Origin: an uncultured Oscillospiraceae bacterium
GTDB lineage: Bacteria > Bacillota > Clostridia > Oscillospirales > Oscillospiraceae
NCBI GenBank assembly: GCA_934654755.1
Contig: CAKUGQ010000006.1
Location: 28,918-92,917 of the forward strand
Reading direction: 5' to 3'
Length of the DNA stretch: 64,000 nt
This document shows, piece by piece, positions 1-6,895 of the stretch. The position numbers and the translations under genes are program-made. The stretch's first letter is position 1, and every line of letters begins with the position of its first letter. The notes under the pieces are model-generated. The model did no database searches, was not told the origin of the DNA, and saw only the letters and a program-made list of their open reading frames with translations.

Positions 1-305
1 TGACGGGCCCGGCGTTCGTGGATTTGCCGCTCCTGCTCCAGAAGCTCCTGCTGGTATTTGATATATTCCTCCGGCGAGTAGCCTTGAGGAATGAGCGCCG
101 AGGGGGAAGATTCGTATTTTACGGCGCTTGCAATCTTTTGCAGGAGTGCTGCCGACGGCTCGACCTTTTGCTTAAAGATCCGAATGATGGTCGCTTGCGA
201 CACGCCGCAGGCATCGGCGACGCTTTGATAGGATAGGTGTAGGGCTAGGCGTTTTTCTTCAAGTTCGGAAAGAAGGACGCCTATGTCAACGCTCGAAAGG
301 TCCAT
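1..305 (-). CDS. XRE-family helix-turn-helix regulator, C-terminus beyond window
   Basis: The frame is open from an ATG at 305-303 to the window edge, so about 101 residues are visible and the C-terminus is missing. A GGGAGGA ribosome site lies 5 bases upstream of the ATG. Residues about 14-64 look like a Cro/C1-type helix-turn-helix: a helix beginning ELEEKRLALHL, then a turn (SVADACGVSQATIIRIFK), then helices around LLQKIASAV. The visible tail from about residue 80 is rich in Q, E and R and probably forms a coiled coil. It is likely a small repressor from a mobile element. A phased dyad array starts 24 bases upstream of the start codon and a recombinase remnant follows, so autoregulation through the array is an inference. 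Confidence 0.7.
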   Translation of the reverse strand, partial: MDLSSVDIGVLLSELEEKRLALHLSYQSVADACGVSQATIIRIFKQKVEPSAALLQKIASAVKYESSPSALIPQGYSPEEYIKYQQELLEQERQIHERRAR

Positions 306-328
306 AAAAATCCTCCCATTTCAATAGT

Positions 329-425
329 GATGCGGTATACGTCAGATCTGACGCATTTGCGTCGAAAACGACGCGGCTTACGTCACATAAGACGCGGCCT
401 GTGTCGAAAAAAACGCGAAAACGTC
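329..425. repeat. Five phased GACGC/GCGTC dyads (iteron-like operator array)
   Basis: Five imperfect 14-15 bp dyads sit at 329-343, 350-363, 370-384, 391-405 and 412-425. The pattern is GACGC-N4/5-GCGTC; unit 2 (GACGCATTTGCGTC) is a perfect palindrome. Starts are 21, 20, 21 and 21 bases apart, about two helical turns, with spacers of about 6 bases. Half-sites therefore alternate orientation roughly every 10 bases on one DNA face. The array lies between the leftward XRE gene and the rightward recombinase remnant. It could be a cooperative operator or a replication/partition iteron block of a former mobile element. Confidence 0.75.
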
Positions 426-651
426 AAAACTGGCTATTTACTGCACATGGTCGGATGCGCTATGCTTAAAGCGCAAGGGGTAAGGAGCCTTCGGCAAAGA
501 CGCTTTATCCTGCGCTTGCCCGGTCGTTCGGTGGCACGGCGGCCGGGCAATTCCCCTGCGTTCTCATAGAGCGGCAAATAGCACCGACGTACCTACAGTA
601 ATACTACGACATTTAGCAAAAATCAACAATTTCTTTTGGGAGGAAGAAAAA

Positions 652-2010
652 ATGGCAATCAGAGAGACAGAGCAGCGAGGAATTCGCACCAAGCGAGGCA
701 ATGCATATTCAATCGGTATTCTCCGTGCGCTTCGCAAGGATCGCAAGTACACGGGAGAATACAAATATGGGAAAACGATTGCGCAGGGCAGGCTTTCGGG
801 GAGCGTGAAAAAAGAGTTTTTCAAAGGGCTGCAAATAACGCCGGAAAACGAAAAGATTCCGGCAAAAGCAAAGGAAGATTACCTGCTTACCGCGAAGCTG
901 TTCTGCGGGGATTGCGGACGGCCAATGACGGGGGAAGGCTGCAAAGACGACAGGGGAGAGAAGTGCCACTACTACAAGTGCAGCTGCATGGAAGTAAAAT
1001 CCGGCTGTCGGAAGAAGGCCATTGAAAAACGCTGGATCGAGGATATGGTAGTGGAGTTGACCGTTTCTCAGGTCCTGATCGATATTGCCTCCGGCCGCAT
1101 TGACGAGGCGGTCACTGCCATGCAGGAACAGGCGGCTATGGTCATGCCGGCTCTGAAGCGGCAGCTTCGGAAATGCGAGGGCGAAATACGGGATGCGGTG
1201 CAGACCATTCGCCGGGGCTTGATTACGGAAACAACCAAGGAATGCATGGAGGACTTGACGCAACAGCGAAGCTCACTGAAAAGGAGTATTGCCCGGCTGC
1301 AAATGGAATGCCGTCAATATACCGAGGAGGAGATCGGGAAATGGATCGGCAGATATAGAGACGGCAGTATCTATGCTTCCGAGTACCGGAAAGAACTCAT
1401 CGACACATTCGTAAATTCCGTTCATATTTACGACGAAAAGCTGATCCTTACATACAATTACAAGCCCGGCAGTCGGACACGGGGGTTTCAGGAGATCGAA
1501 ACAACGCCGCAGTCTGCCCTGACCGGAACATACCGACCGACGCATAGCCCCGAAATCGAACGATTTCGGGGCTTTTTGCCGGGTGGGTTTTCCGACGCTT
1601 TGATGCCGAACGTAACGAGGCAAGGCTTACGCTCAGGCGTCAACTCCTTCAAATTGCTCCAAATGCTTCAGAAGTTGTGTTTCTTCCCGATCGTAACTCC
1701 GGTAGGCGCTTATACCGGAATAGCAGAGAAGAGCCAGAAACCTCCAGCATCTTCCCGAAATCGCAAGCGGACTCTCTGCGATCAGACCCGTGATTGCAAG
1801 CACACTCCAAATGATGCTCAGAGTGTCAAGTGTGGCGATGAGCAGCGCGATGATCCAGTGCCCTATGCGCGCAAAGGCTTTCTTTTGCTGCACACGGTAG
1901 AGCCTGTTGATATAATCTTCTTTTCCCATGTCACGTCCTCCCGGCACTTTTTACTTATCTCCATTATAACCTGTCAAAAGAAAAAGTCAATGATCGGTTT
2001 TATCCGGTAG
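652..2010 (+). CDS. Serine recombinase lacking its catalytic domain (remnant)
   Basis: This is the C-terminal part of a large serine recombinase. Residues 1-60 match the recombinase DNA-binding domain (GIRTKRGNAYS, then RKYTGEYKYG). Residues about 84-118 form a zinc ribbon (CGDCG, then two more Cys at 110/112 and one at 118), followed by a coiled-coil stretch to about residue 240 and the usual YNYKPG end near residue 277. The N-terminal resolvase domain with the catalytic Ser is absent, and 426-651 does not encode it. The ATG at 652 nevertheless has a good site (GGGAGGA). The open frame continues past a terminator hairpin at 1547-1577 and over an opposing gene, so its last ~150 codons are probably not native. 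It should be inactive as a recombinase. Confidence 0.75.
   Translation: MAIRETEQRGIRTKRGNAYSIGILRALRKDRKYTGEYKYGKTIAQGRLSGSVKKEFFKGLQITPENEKIPAKAKEDYLLTAKLFCGDCGRPMTGEGCKDDRGEKCHYYKCSCMEVKSGCRKKAIEKRWIEDMVVELTVSQVLIDIASGRIDEAVTAMQEQAAMVMPALKRQLRKCEGEIRDAVQTIRRGLITETTKECMEDLTQQRSSLKRSIARLQMECRQYTEEEIGKWIGRYRDGSIYASEYRKELIDTFVNSVHIYDEKLILTYNYKPGSRTRGFQEIETTPQSALTGTYRPTHSPEIERFRGFLPGGFSDALMPNVTRQGLRSGVNSFKLLQMLQKLCFFPIVTPVGAYTGIAEKSQKPPASSRNRKRTLCDQTRDCKHTPNDAQSVKCGDEQRDDPVPYARKGFLLLHTVEPVDIIFFSHVTSSRHFLLISIITCQKKKSMIGFIR
1547..1577 (+). terminator. Rho-independent terminator of the recombinase remnant
   Basis: A perfect 12-bp stem (1547-1558 with 1561-1572), a 2-base loop and a T run follow the recognisable end of the recombinase. 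A TAG in another frame at 1545-1547 abuts the hairpin. That suggests the original stop was here and that the present frame is shifted near its 3' end. Confidence 0.7.
1633..1929 (-). CDS. Small two-helix membrane protein, unknown function
   Basis: 98 residues starting MGKEDYINRLYR. The ATG at 1929 has GGGAGG seven bases upstream and a consensus promoter at 1963-1990, so this is a real gene although the recombinase frame runs across it. An N-terminal basic segment (residues 1-25) is followed by two hydrophobic helices (about 27-52 and 60-80) and a charged tail (YDREETQLLKHLEQFEG). No family was recognised. It resembles small cytoplasm-anchored membrane proteins. The context is the end of a mobile-element scar, facing the terminator of the recombinase remnant. 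Confidence 0.65.
   Translation of the reverse strand: MGKEDYINRLYRVQQKKAFARIGHWIIALLIATLDTLSIIWSVLAITGLIAESPLAISGRCWRFLALLCYSGISAYRSYDREETQLLKHLEQFEGVDA
1963..1990 (-). promoter_or_regulatory. Sigma-A type promoter of the small membrane protein gene
   Basis: On the minus strand TTGACT (1990-1985) is separated by 16 bases from TATAAT (1968-1963). The ATG at 1929 lies about 28 bases past the expected start of transcription. Confidence 0.7.
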
Positions 2011-2058
2011 GCACCGGCTGCGCCATTCGGCATAGAATGGGCGCAGGAGGAGTGATTT

Positions 2059-2532
2059 ATGGATATATATGACGCCAAAGCGGTGCGTGCCGTCTGGGCA
2101 CGCGTTCGGCCGGAGTCCGTCGGCGACTGTAATACACCGCAGGAGGACGGGCTGGCGCTTTTGCGCAGTGCAATAGAAGCGGAGCGCGCAAGTATTTGTG
2201 CCTATTGTTCCTTGCGGTCGCTGCTGCCGCAGTTTGGCGGCGTGATCGACACAATCCTTTGCGACGAACGCCGGCATCTGCGCGAGCTGACCGCGCTGGT
2301 ATACCTGCTGACAGGGATGCGAGAGGGGCTGCAGACATCTCGGCTTGAACGGGGAAAAAACGCCTGCGCCGCGTTGCGCGAGGCCTATTGCGGCGAATTG
2401 AAGGCGGCAAAGGGGTATGACGCAATGGCGGAGGCTTTGCCGGAACAGGCGCAGATGCTGCGCGCCGCTGCCGTAGACGAACGTCGCCATGCCTGCATGC
2501 TGCACCGCCTGATGACAAAACTGATGCAATAA
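2059..2532 (+). CDS. Ferritin-like diiron protein
   Basis: 157 residues with a four-helix ferritin-like pattern. Candidate metal ligands come in repeated sets: EAERASICAY (about 40-46), DERRHLREL (about 71-77), CGELKAAKGYD (about 112-120) and DERRHACML (about 139-147), i.e. Glu plus two Asp/Glu-x-x-His motifs as in rubrerythrin/ferritin-like families. No rubredoxin domain is present. The start has an AGGAGG site 9 bases upstream. It is transcribed alone. Its role could be peroxide or iron handling; the exact substrate cannot be read from sequence. Confidence 0.7.
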   Translation: MDIYDAKAVRAVWARVRPESVGDCNTPQEDGLALLRSAIEAERASICAYCSLRSLLPQFGGVIDTILCDERRHLRELTALVYLLTGMREGLQTSRLERGKNACAALREAYCGELKAAKGYDAMAEALPEQAQMLRAAAVDERRHACMLHRLMTKLMQ

Positions 2533-2570
2533 AAAGGAGCGCTGCCGGGAAAACCGGCGGCGCTCAGTAT
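2531..2570 (-). terminator. Terminator for the P-type ATPase gene
   Basis: A 12-bp GC-rich stem (2537-2548 with 2554-2565, one G-T pair) is followed by a T run when read leftward. It lies about 120 bases past the ATPase stop. It may also help end the opposing ferritin-like transcript. Confidence 0.65.
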
Positions 2571-2683
2571 TTGCGTGGAATCTCTGTCTGTGTTTATCTT
2601 ATCACGATTTTGCGGAAATACAAGCGGTAATTTTCACCAACCGGCTTCGACACTTTCGATAGCGGCATACCGGAGCGGAGTTG

Positions 2684-4567
2684 TCAGAGCTTATGCACGC
2701 GCAGCGCGCGGATGGCGTTGAGAACTGCCAGAATCATCACGCCTACGTCGGCGAAAATTGCAGCCCACATATCGGCAATGCCCAGGGCGCCGAGACCCAG
2801 ACAGGCAAATTTGACGACCAGCGCCAATACGATGTTCTGGTATACGATGCCGATGCATTTGCGAGAAATTCGGATGGCCTTGGCGATCTTCATGGGATCG
2901 TCGTCCATCAGCACGACGTCGGCTGCTTCAATGGCAGCGTCCGAACCCATTGCACCCATCGCGATACCGATGTCCGCACGGGTCAGTACGGGCGCGTCGT
3001 TGATGCCGTCGCCCACAAAGGCGAGCTTTGCCTTTTCGGGCTTTTCACGCAGCAGCGTTTCGACCTGACGTACCTTGTCGCCGGGCAGCAGCTCGCTGTA
3101 GACCTCGTCGATTCCAAGCCCCTCCGCGACCCGTTCGGCCACACGCTTTGCGTCGCCCGTGAGCATTACGGTCTTGCGTACGCCGGCGCGCTTCAACGCC
3201 TCAATGGCGGCTTTGGAATGCGGCTTTACAATATCCGAGATCACGATATGTCCGGCGTACTTGCCGTCAATGGCGATGTGGACAATTGTACCGACGCTGT
3301 GGCAGTCGATATAATCGATCTGCTCCAGCTCCATGAGCTTGCCGTTGCCCGCCAGAACGATGCGGCCATCCACCGTGGCACGGATGCCTTTGCCGCCGAT
3401 TTCTTCAATGTCGGTTACGCGGCTGCGGTCAATGGGCTTGCCGTGCGCCTTTTGCAGGCTCTTGCTGATCGGGTGCGACGAGGCGCATTCGGCCAGCGCC
3501 GCATATTCCAGAAGCTGCTCGTCCGTCAACGGACTGTGATGTACGCCGCTGACCTCAAACACGCCCTGCGTCAGTGTCCCGGTCTTGTCAAAGACAACGC
3601 GGTCAACCTGAGAAAGCGCTTCCAGGTAGTTGGATCCCTTGACGAGGACACCTTCTTTGCTTGCGCCGCCGATTCCGGCAAAAAAGCTCAGCGGAATGGA
3701 GATGACCAGCGCACAGGGACAGGAGATGACGAGGAAGGTCAGCGCGCGGTAGATCCACATCTCCCACTGTGCGGCAGAGCCGAGCAGGAGTGAGACCAGC
3801 GGCGGCAGCACGGCCAACGCCAGTGCGCCGTAGCAGACGGCCGGGGTGTAAATACGTGCAAATTTGGAGATAAAATTCTCCGATCTGGACTTGTGCGAGC
3901 TGGAATCCTCCACCAGCTCCAGAATTTTTGATACGGTGGACTCGCCGAATTCCTTTGTGGTGCGGATACGCAGTACACCGGTCATATTGATACAGCCGGA
4001 AATCACCTCATTGCCCTCGTGGACGTCGCGCGGCAGGCTCTCACCGGTCAGTGCGCTTGTGTTCAGGCTCGATACACCCTCCAGGACAACGCCGTCGATC
4101 GGGACCTTCTCTCCGGGCTGTACGACAATGACGCTCCCGACCGGTACCTCGTCCGGATCGACCTTTTCCAGAGCGCCGTCGCGTTCCAGATTGGCGTAGT
4201 CCGGGCGGATGTCCATCAGGGCGCTGATGTTGCGGCGGCTTTTACCTACGGCATAGCTCTGGAACAGCTCGCCGATCTGGTAAAAGAGCATAACGGAAAT
4301 GGACTCGCTGTAGTCGCCGCTCTTCTCATAGATCGCCAGTGCGAAGGCGCCGACCGTAGCGACTGCCATCAGAAAGTTCTCGTCAAAAACGCGGCGGTTC
4401 AGGATGCCCTTACCGGCCTTTTTGAGGATGTCGTAACCGATGACAAGATAGGCGACGAGATAAAGCCCCAGCCGCACAAGCCCCGTCACGGGGGCAAAGT
4501 GCAGTGCGACCAGCATTGCTGCGGCAACGAGGATGCGCACGAGCATCTTTTTCTGTTTTTTGTTCAT
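2684..4567 (-). CDS. Heavy-metal P1B-type ATPase (CadA/ZntA-like exporter)
   Basis: 627 residues starting MNKKQKKMLV; AGGAGG lies 9 bases upstream. Hallmarks in order are TGES (actuator domain), ISCPCALVIS (metal-binding CPC transmembrane motif), DKTGT (phosphorylated Asp), SSHPIS (the P1B HP motif) and GDGINDAPVL. Hydrophobic stretches fit the usual eight membrane helices. The CPC motif together with overall similarity fits Zn/Cd/Pb/Co exporters, while Cu exporters also use CPC, so the metal is not certain. The N-terminal ferredoxin-like metal-binding domain is absent. The promoter overlaps an 18-bp dyad that could bind a metalloregulator; no regulator gene is adjacent. Confidence 0.9.
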   Translation of the reverse strand: MNKKQKKMLVRILVAAAMLVALHFAPVTGLVRLGLYLVAYLVIGYDILKKAGKGILNRRVFDENFLMAVATVGAFALAIYEKSGDYSESISVMLFYQIGELFQSYAVGKSRRNISALMDIRPDYANLERDGALEKVDPDEVPVGSVIVVQPGEKVPIDGVVLEGVSSLNTSALTGESLPRDVHEGNEVISGCINMTGVLRIRTTKEFGESTVSKILELVEDSSSHKSRSENFISKFARIYTPAVCYGALALAVLPPLVSLLLGSAAQWEMWIYRALTFLVISCPCALVISIPLSFFAGIGGASKEGVLVKGSNYLEALSQVDRVVFDKTGTLTQGVFEVSGVHHSPLTDEQLLEYAALAECASSHPISKSLQKAHGKPIDRSRVTDIEEIGGKGIRATVDGRIVLAGNGKLMELEQIDYIDCHSVGTIVHIAIDGKYAGHIVISDIVKPHSKAAIEALKRAGVRKTVMLTGDAKRVAERVAEGLGIDEVYSELLPGDKVRQVETLLREKPEKAKLAFVGDGINDAPVLTRADIGIAMGAMGSDAAIEAADVVLMDDDPMKIAKAIRISRKCIGIVYQNIVLALVVKFACLGLGALGIADMWAAIFADVGVMILAVLNAIRALRVHKL

Positions 4568-4611
4568 ACCATCTGACCTCCTGAGCCTGTTCTGCCTGTA
4601 GCGGCAAAACA

Positions 4612-4670
4612 ATTAAGCGTTCGTTTAATCATTGTGCCCGTAGTATAATCGGGCCGGCTCAAAAAATCAA
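4612..4670 (-). promoter_or_regulatory. Promoter and dyad operator of the metal ATPase gene
   Basis: TTGATT (4670-4665), 17 bases, TATACT (4647-4642) form the promoter. An 18-bp near-perfect dyad, ATTAAGCG-TT-CGTTTAAT on the plus strand (4612-4629), lies just downstream of the expected transcription start. Its position and AT-rich arms fit an ArsR/SmtB- or other metal-responsive repressor site; the regulator is unknown. Confidence 0.6.
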
Positions 4671-4732
4671 GAGGTCGTTTTTGATGTCTGCCGTTTGGGA
4701 CAAAAGCTCTGCCAAACGGGACAAAGGCGGAC

Positions 4733-5944
4733 TCAGCCTCGGAATACCCGGCGGTTCAGACGTTCGAATGCTTCCTGAACCCGTGAGTACGGCAGTGCCA
4801 GATTCATGCGAATATGGCAGCCGCCGCCGAAGGGACGACCGTCCTGCCAGGCGACGCCGACGTCCCAGCCTGCTTTGAGCAGTGCATCCACGTCTGTGCC
4901 GTGTGTGCGGCACCACTCCGTGCAGTCAAGATAGAGCATATAGGTGCCTTGCGGGCGCGGGGCGGATACGCCGGGGAAATGCGCGGCAATATAGTCCAGT
5001 GCGAAATCGATATTCCCGAAGAGCACCTGACGCAGTTCATCGAGCCACTGCTCGCCCTCCGGGCAGTACGCGCCGAGCAGCGCCTCCATTGACAGGACAT
5101 TCATGGAGTTATAGTGTGACAGTGCGGAGGTTTTTTCCAGCCTGGCGCGCAGCCATGGGTCATAGACGATGTGGTAGCTGCCGACCAGACCGGCCAGATT
5201 GAAGGTCTTTGACGGCGCGTAAAGCGCGATGGTGCGCCGCCGTGCATCGTCCGAGACGGACTGGGTTGGAATGTGCTGCACGCCCGGGCGGGTCAGATCC
5301 GACCAGATTTCGTCGGAGATTACGTAGACGTTATACTTTTCAAACAGCGCCATGCAGCGCTCCAGCTCTCCGCGCTCCCAGACGCGGCCGGTCGGATTGT
5401 GCGGACTGCAAAGGATGGCGGCGTGAATGTCGCGTTTGCGCAGCAGATGCTCCATGTCGTCGTAGTCCATACGCAGCAGGCCGTTCTCGTCGGCGCGGAG
5501 CGGCGAATACACAAGTCGGTAGCCCGCATCGCAGACGGCGTGTGTAAAGCCAATGTAGGTGGGGCTGTGGACAAGCACCTCGTCGCCGGGACTGCAGATG
5601 ATCTGGAGTGCACTGACAACACCGCCGAGCACGCCGTTTTCGTAGCCGATGTGTTCCGCCTTCAGACCGGTCACGCCGTTGCGCGTACTCTGCCAGCGGA
5701 TGATGGCGTCATAATAGGCATCCGGCGTAAGGAAATAGCCGAAGGCGGGGTGCTGCGCACGGCGAATGATCGCCTCCTGCACGGTCGGAACGGTAGGGAA
5801 GCTCATGTCTGCGACCCACATGGGGATCAGGTCGAAGCCGTCCTTCGGGGCTTCGGGTGTAAAACCGGGATGCTGTCCGGCACCGTCTACCGCAAGCGCG
5901 TTCGTGCCGCGGCGGTCGAGAACGGATGTAAAATCAAATTTCAT
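4733..5944 (-). CDS. MalY/PatB-type PLP-dependent C-S lyase / aminotransferase
   Basis: 403 residues starting MKFDF; AGGAG is 7 bases upstream of the ATG. It is a fold-type I PLP enzyme: the N-terminal MWVADMSFPTVP signature of MalY/PatB cystathionine beta-lyases, CSPHNPTGRVW (substrate/cofactor loop), SDEIWSDL (Asp holding the pyridine N), and APSKTFNLAGL with the Schiff-base Lys. Length is typical. The family cleaves cystathionine, cysteine or related thioethers, releasing thiol, pyruvate and ammonia. It overlaps the upstream gamma-carbonic anhydrase-like gene by 11 bases, so the two are cotranscribed. Confidence 0.88.
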   Translation of the reverse strand: MKFDFTSVLDRRGTNALAVDGAGQHPGFTPEAPKDGFDLIPMWVADMSFPTVPTVQEAIIRRAQHPAFGYFLTPDAYYDAIIRWQSTRNGVTGLKAEHIGYENGVLGGVVSALQIICSPGDEVLVHSPTYIGFTHAVCDAGYRLVYSPLRADENGLLRMDYDDMEHLLRKRDIHAAILCSPHNPTGRVWERGELERCMALFEKYNVYVISDEIWSDLTRPGVQHIPTQSVSDDARRRTIALYAPSKTFNLAGLVGSYHIVYDPWLRARLEKTSALSHYNSMNVLSMEALLGAYCPEGEQWLDELRQVLFGNIDFALDYIAAHFPGVSAPRPQGTYMLYLDCTEWCRTHGTDVDALLKAGWDVGVAWQDGRPFGGGCHIRMNLALPYSRVQEAFERLNRRVFRG

Positions 5945-6470
5945 AGTATGTCTCCTGCGCAAAATGGAGCCGCGCTTCGCGCACATACAGCGCAGCATTG
6001 TCGGCGGTGCTGCGGCAGACACGCGCGGCATCTTCTCCTTCGTAGATTTTTATGACCTTAGCGGGAACGCCGACAATGAGACTGTGCGGCGGGAACACCT
6101 TGTTTTCCGTGACAAGTGCGCCCGCGCCGACAATGGAGCCTTCTCCGATGACGGCGCCGTTGAGCACGGTGGCATTCATGCCGATCAGCACATTGTTTTC
6201 CACCGTACAGCCGTGCAGCACGGCGTTGTGGCCGACGGTGACGCCCTCTCCGAGCGTCAGGGGATGTGCTTCGTCGCAGTGCAGGGTACAGTTGTCCTGC
6301 ACATTACTGCGCGCGCCGATGACGATGCGGTTGCAGTCGCCGCGCACAACGGCGCCGTACCAGACGGAGCTTTCCGCGCCGAGCACGACGTCGCCGAGCA
6401 CTGTCGCATTTTCCGCAACAAGCGCCGTGGGGTCCGCTGCGGGCAATTTGCCCGCGATTGCCCGGACCAT
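5934..6470 (-). CDS. Gamma-carbonic anhydrase-like hexapeptide-repeat protein
   Basis: 178 residues starting MVRAIAGKLP. Hexapeptide repeats (for example VLGDVVLGAESSVWYGAVVRGD) build a left-handed beta helix, followed by a C-terminal helix. Family motifs include RGD, QDNCTLHCDE and GHNAVLHGCT, with His residues suited for the trimer-interface metal. Proteins of the YrdA/PaaY/CamH class either bind Zn/Fe and hydrate CO2 or act on CoA thioesters. The ATG lies one base after the stop of the cupin gene, without a clear ribosome site, so translation is probably coupled. Confidence 0.85.
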   Translation of the reverse strand: MVRAIAGKLPAADPTALVAENATVLGDVVLGAESSVWYGAVVRGDCNRIVIGARSNVQDNCTLHCDEAHPLTLGEGVTVGHNAVLHGCTVENNVLIGMNATVLNGAVIGEGSIVGAGALVTENKVFPPHSLIVGVPAKVIKIYEGEDAARVCRSTADNAALYVREARLHFAQETYYEI

Positions 6471-6471
6471 C

Positions 6472-6795
6472 TTAAAACGAAACGGTGAGCTGCATTTTAA
6501 AACGCTCCTCACCATAGACCGCGTGCGGAATGTCCTTGGGCATGATAAGCGTCTGCCCTGCACCGAGCAGGAAGACTTCTCCGCCGACAGTGAAACGACC
6601 GGTACCGTCAAGTACCGTGACCATTGCGTCGCCGCCGGCGGCGTGGGTCGAGATCTCCTCGCCCTTGTCGAAGGCGAAGAGTGTCATGCTTACAAGGCTG
6701 TTCTGGACGAGTGTTTTGCTGACGATCTGCCCGGGCTGGTACTCGACCAGCGTGCCGAGCTGCAAAACGGCGGATTTTTCGATGTTTTTATACAT
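6472..6795 (-). CDS. Small cupin-domain protein
   Basis: 107 residues starting MYKNIEKSAV with GGAGAA six bases upstream. The single cupin barrel shows motif 1 around GEEISTHAAGGDAMVTVLDG (residues about 45-65) and motif 2 around MPKDIPHAVYG (about 85-96). The His/Glu set of motif 1 is partly degenerate (one clear His), so metal binding is uncertain. It heads a three-gene unit with the hexapeptide-repeat protein and the MalY-type lyase. A TATAAT-like -10 lies near 6849-6854 on the minus strand but I see no clear -35. A sensing or small-molecule binding role is inferred from the fold only. Confidence 0.75.
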   Translation of the reverse strand: MYKNIEKSAVLQLGTLVEYQPGQIVSKTLVQNSLVSMTLFAFDKGEEISTHAAGGDAMVTVLDGTGRFTVGGEVFLLGAGQTLIMPKDIPHAVYGEERFKMQLTVSF

Positions 6796-6895
6796 GAGTT
6801 CTTCTCCTTTGTTCAACGCACAGAGGCTCCTGTGCGGTTTTTGCGATTATAGTTTTTCCTATGGAAGGGCAGACATTCGCCCAAAACCGGACGGG

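Noticed and set aside
329..425. CRISPR array
   Set aside because: Units are palindromic with about 6-base spacers, far too short for CRISPR spacers, and no cas genes are present.
2681..3793. 370-codon plus-strand open frame
   Set aside because: It is the antisense shadow of the P-type ATPase, which has all its motifs; the shadow has no family resemblance or ribosome site.
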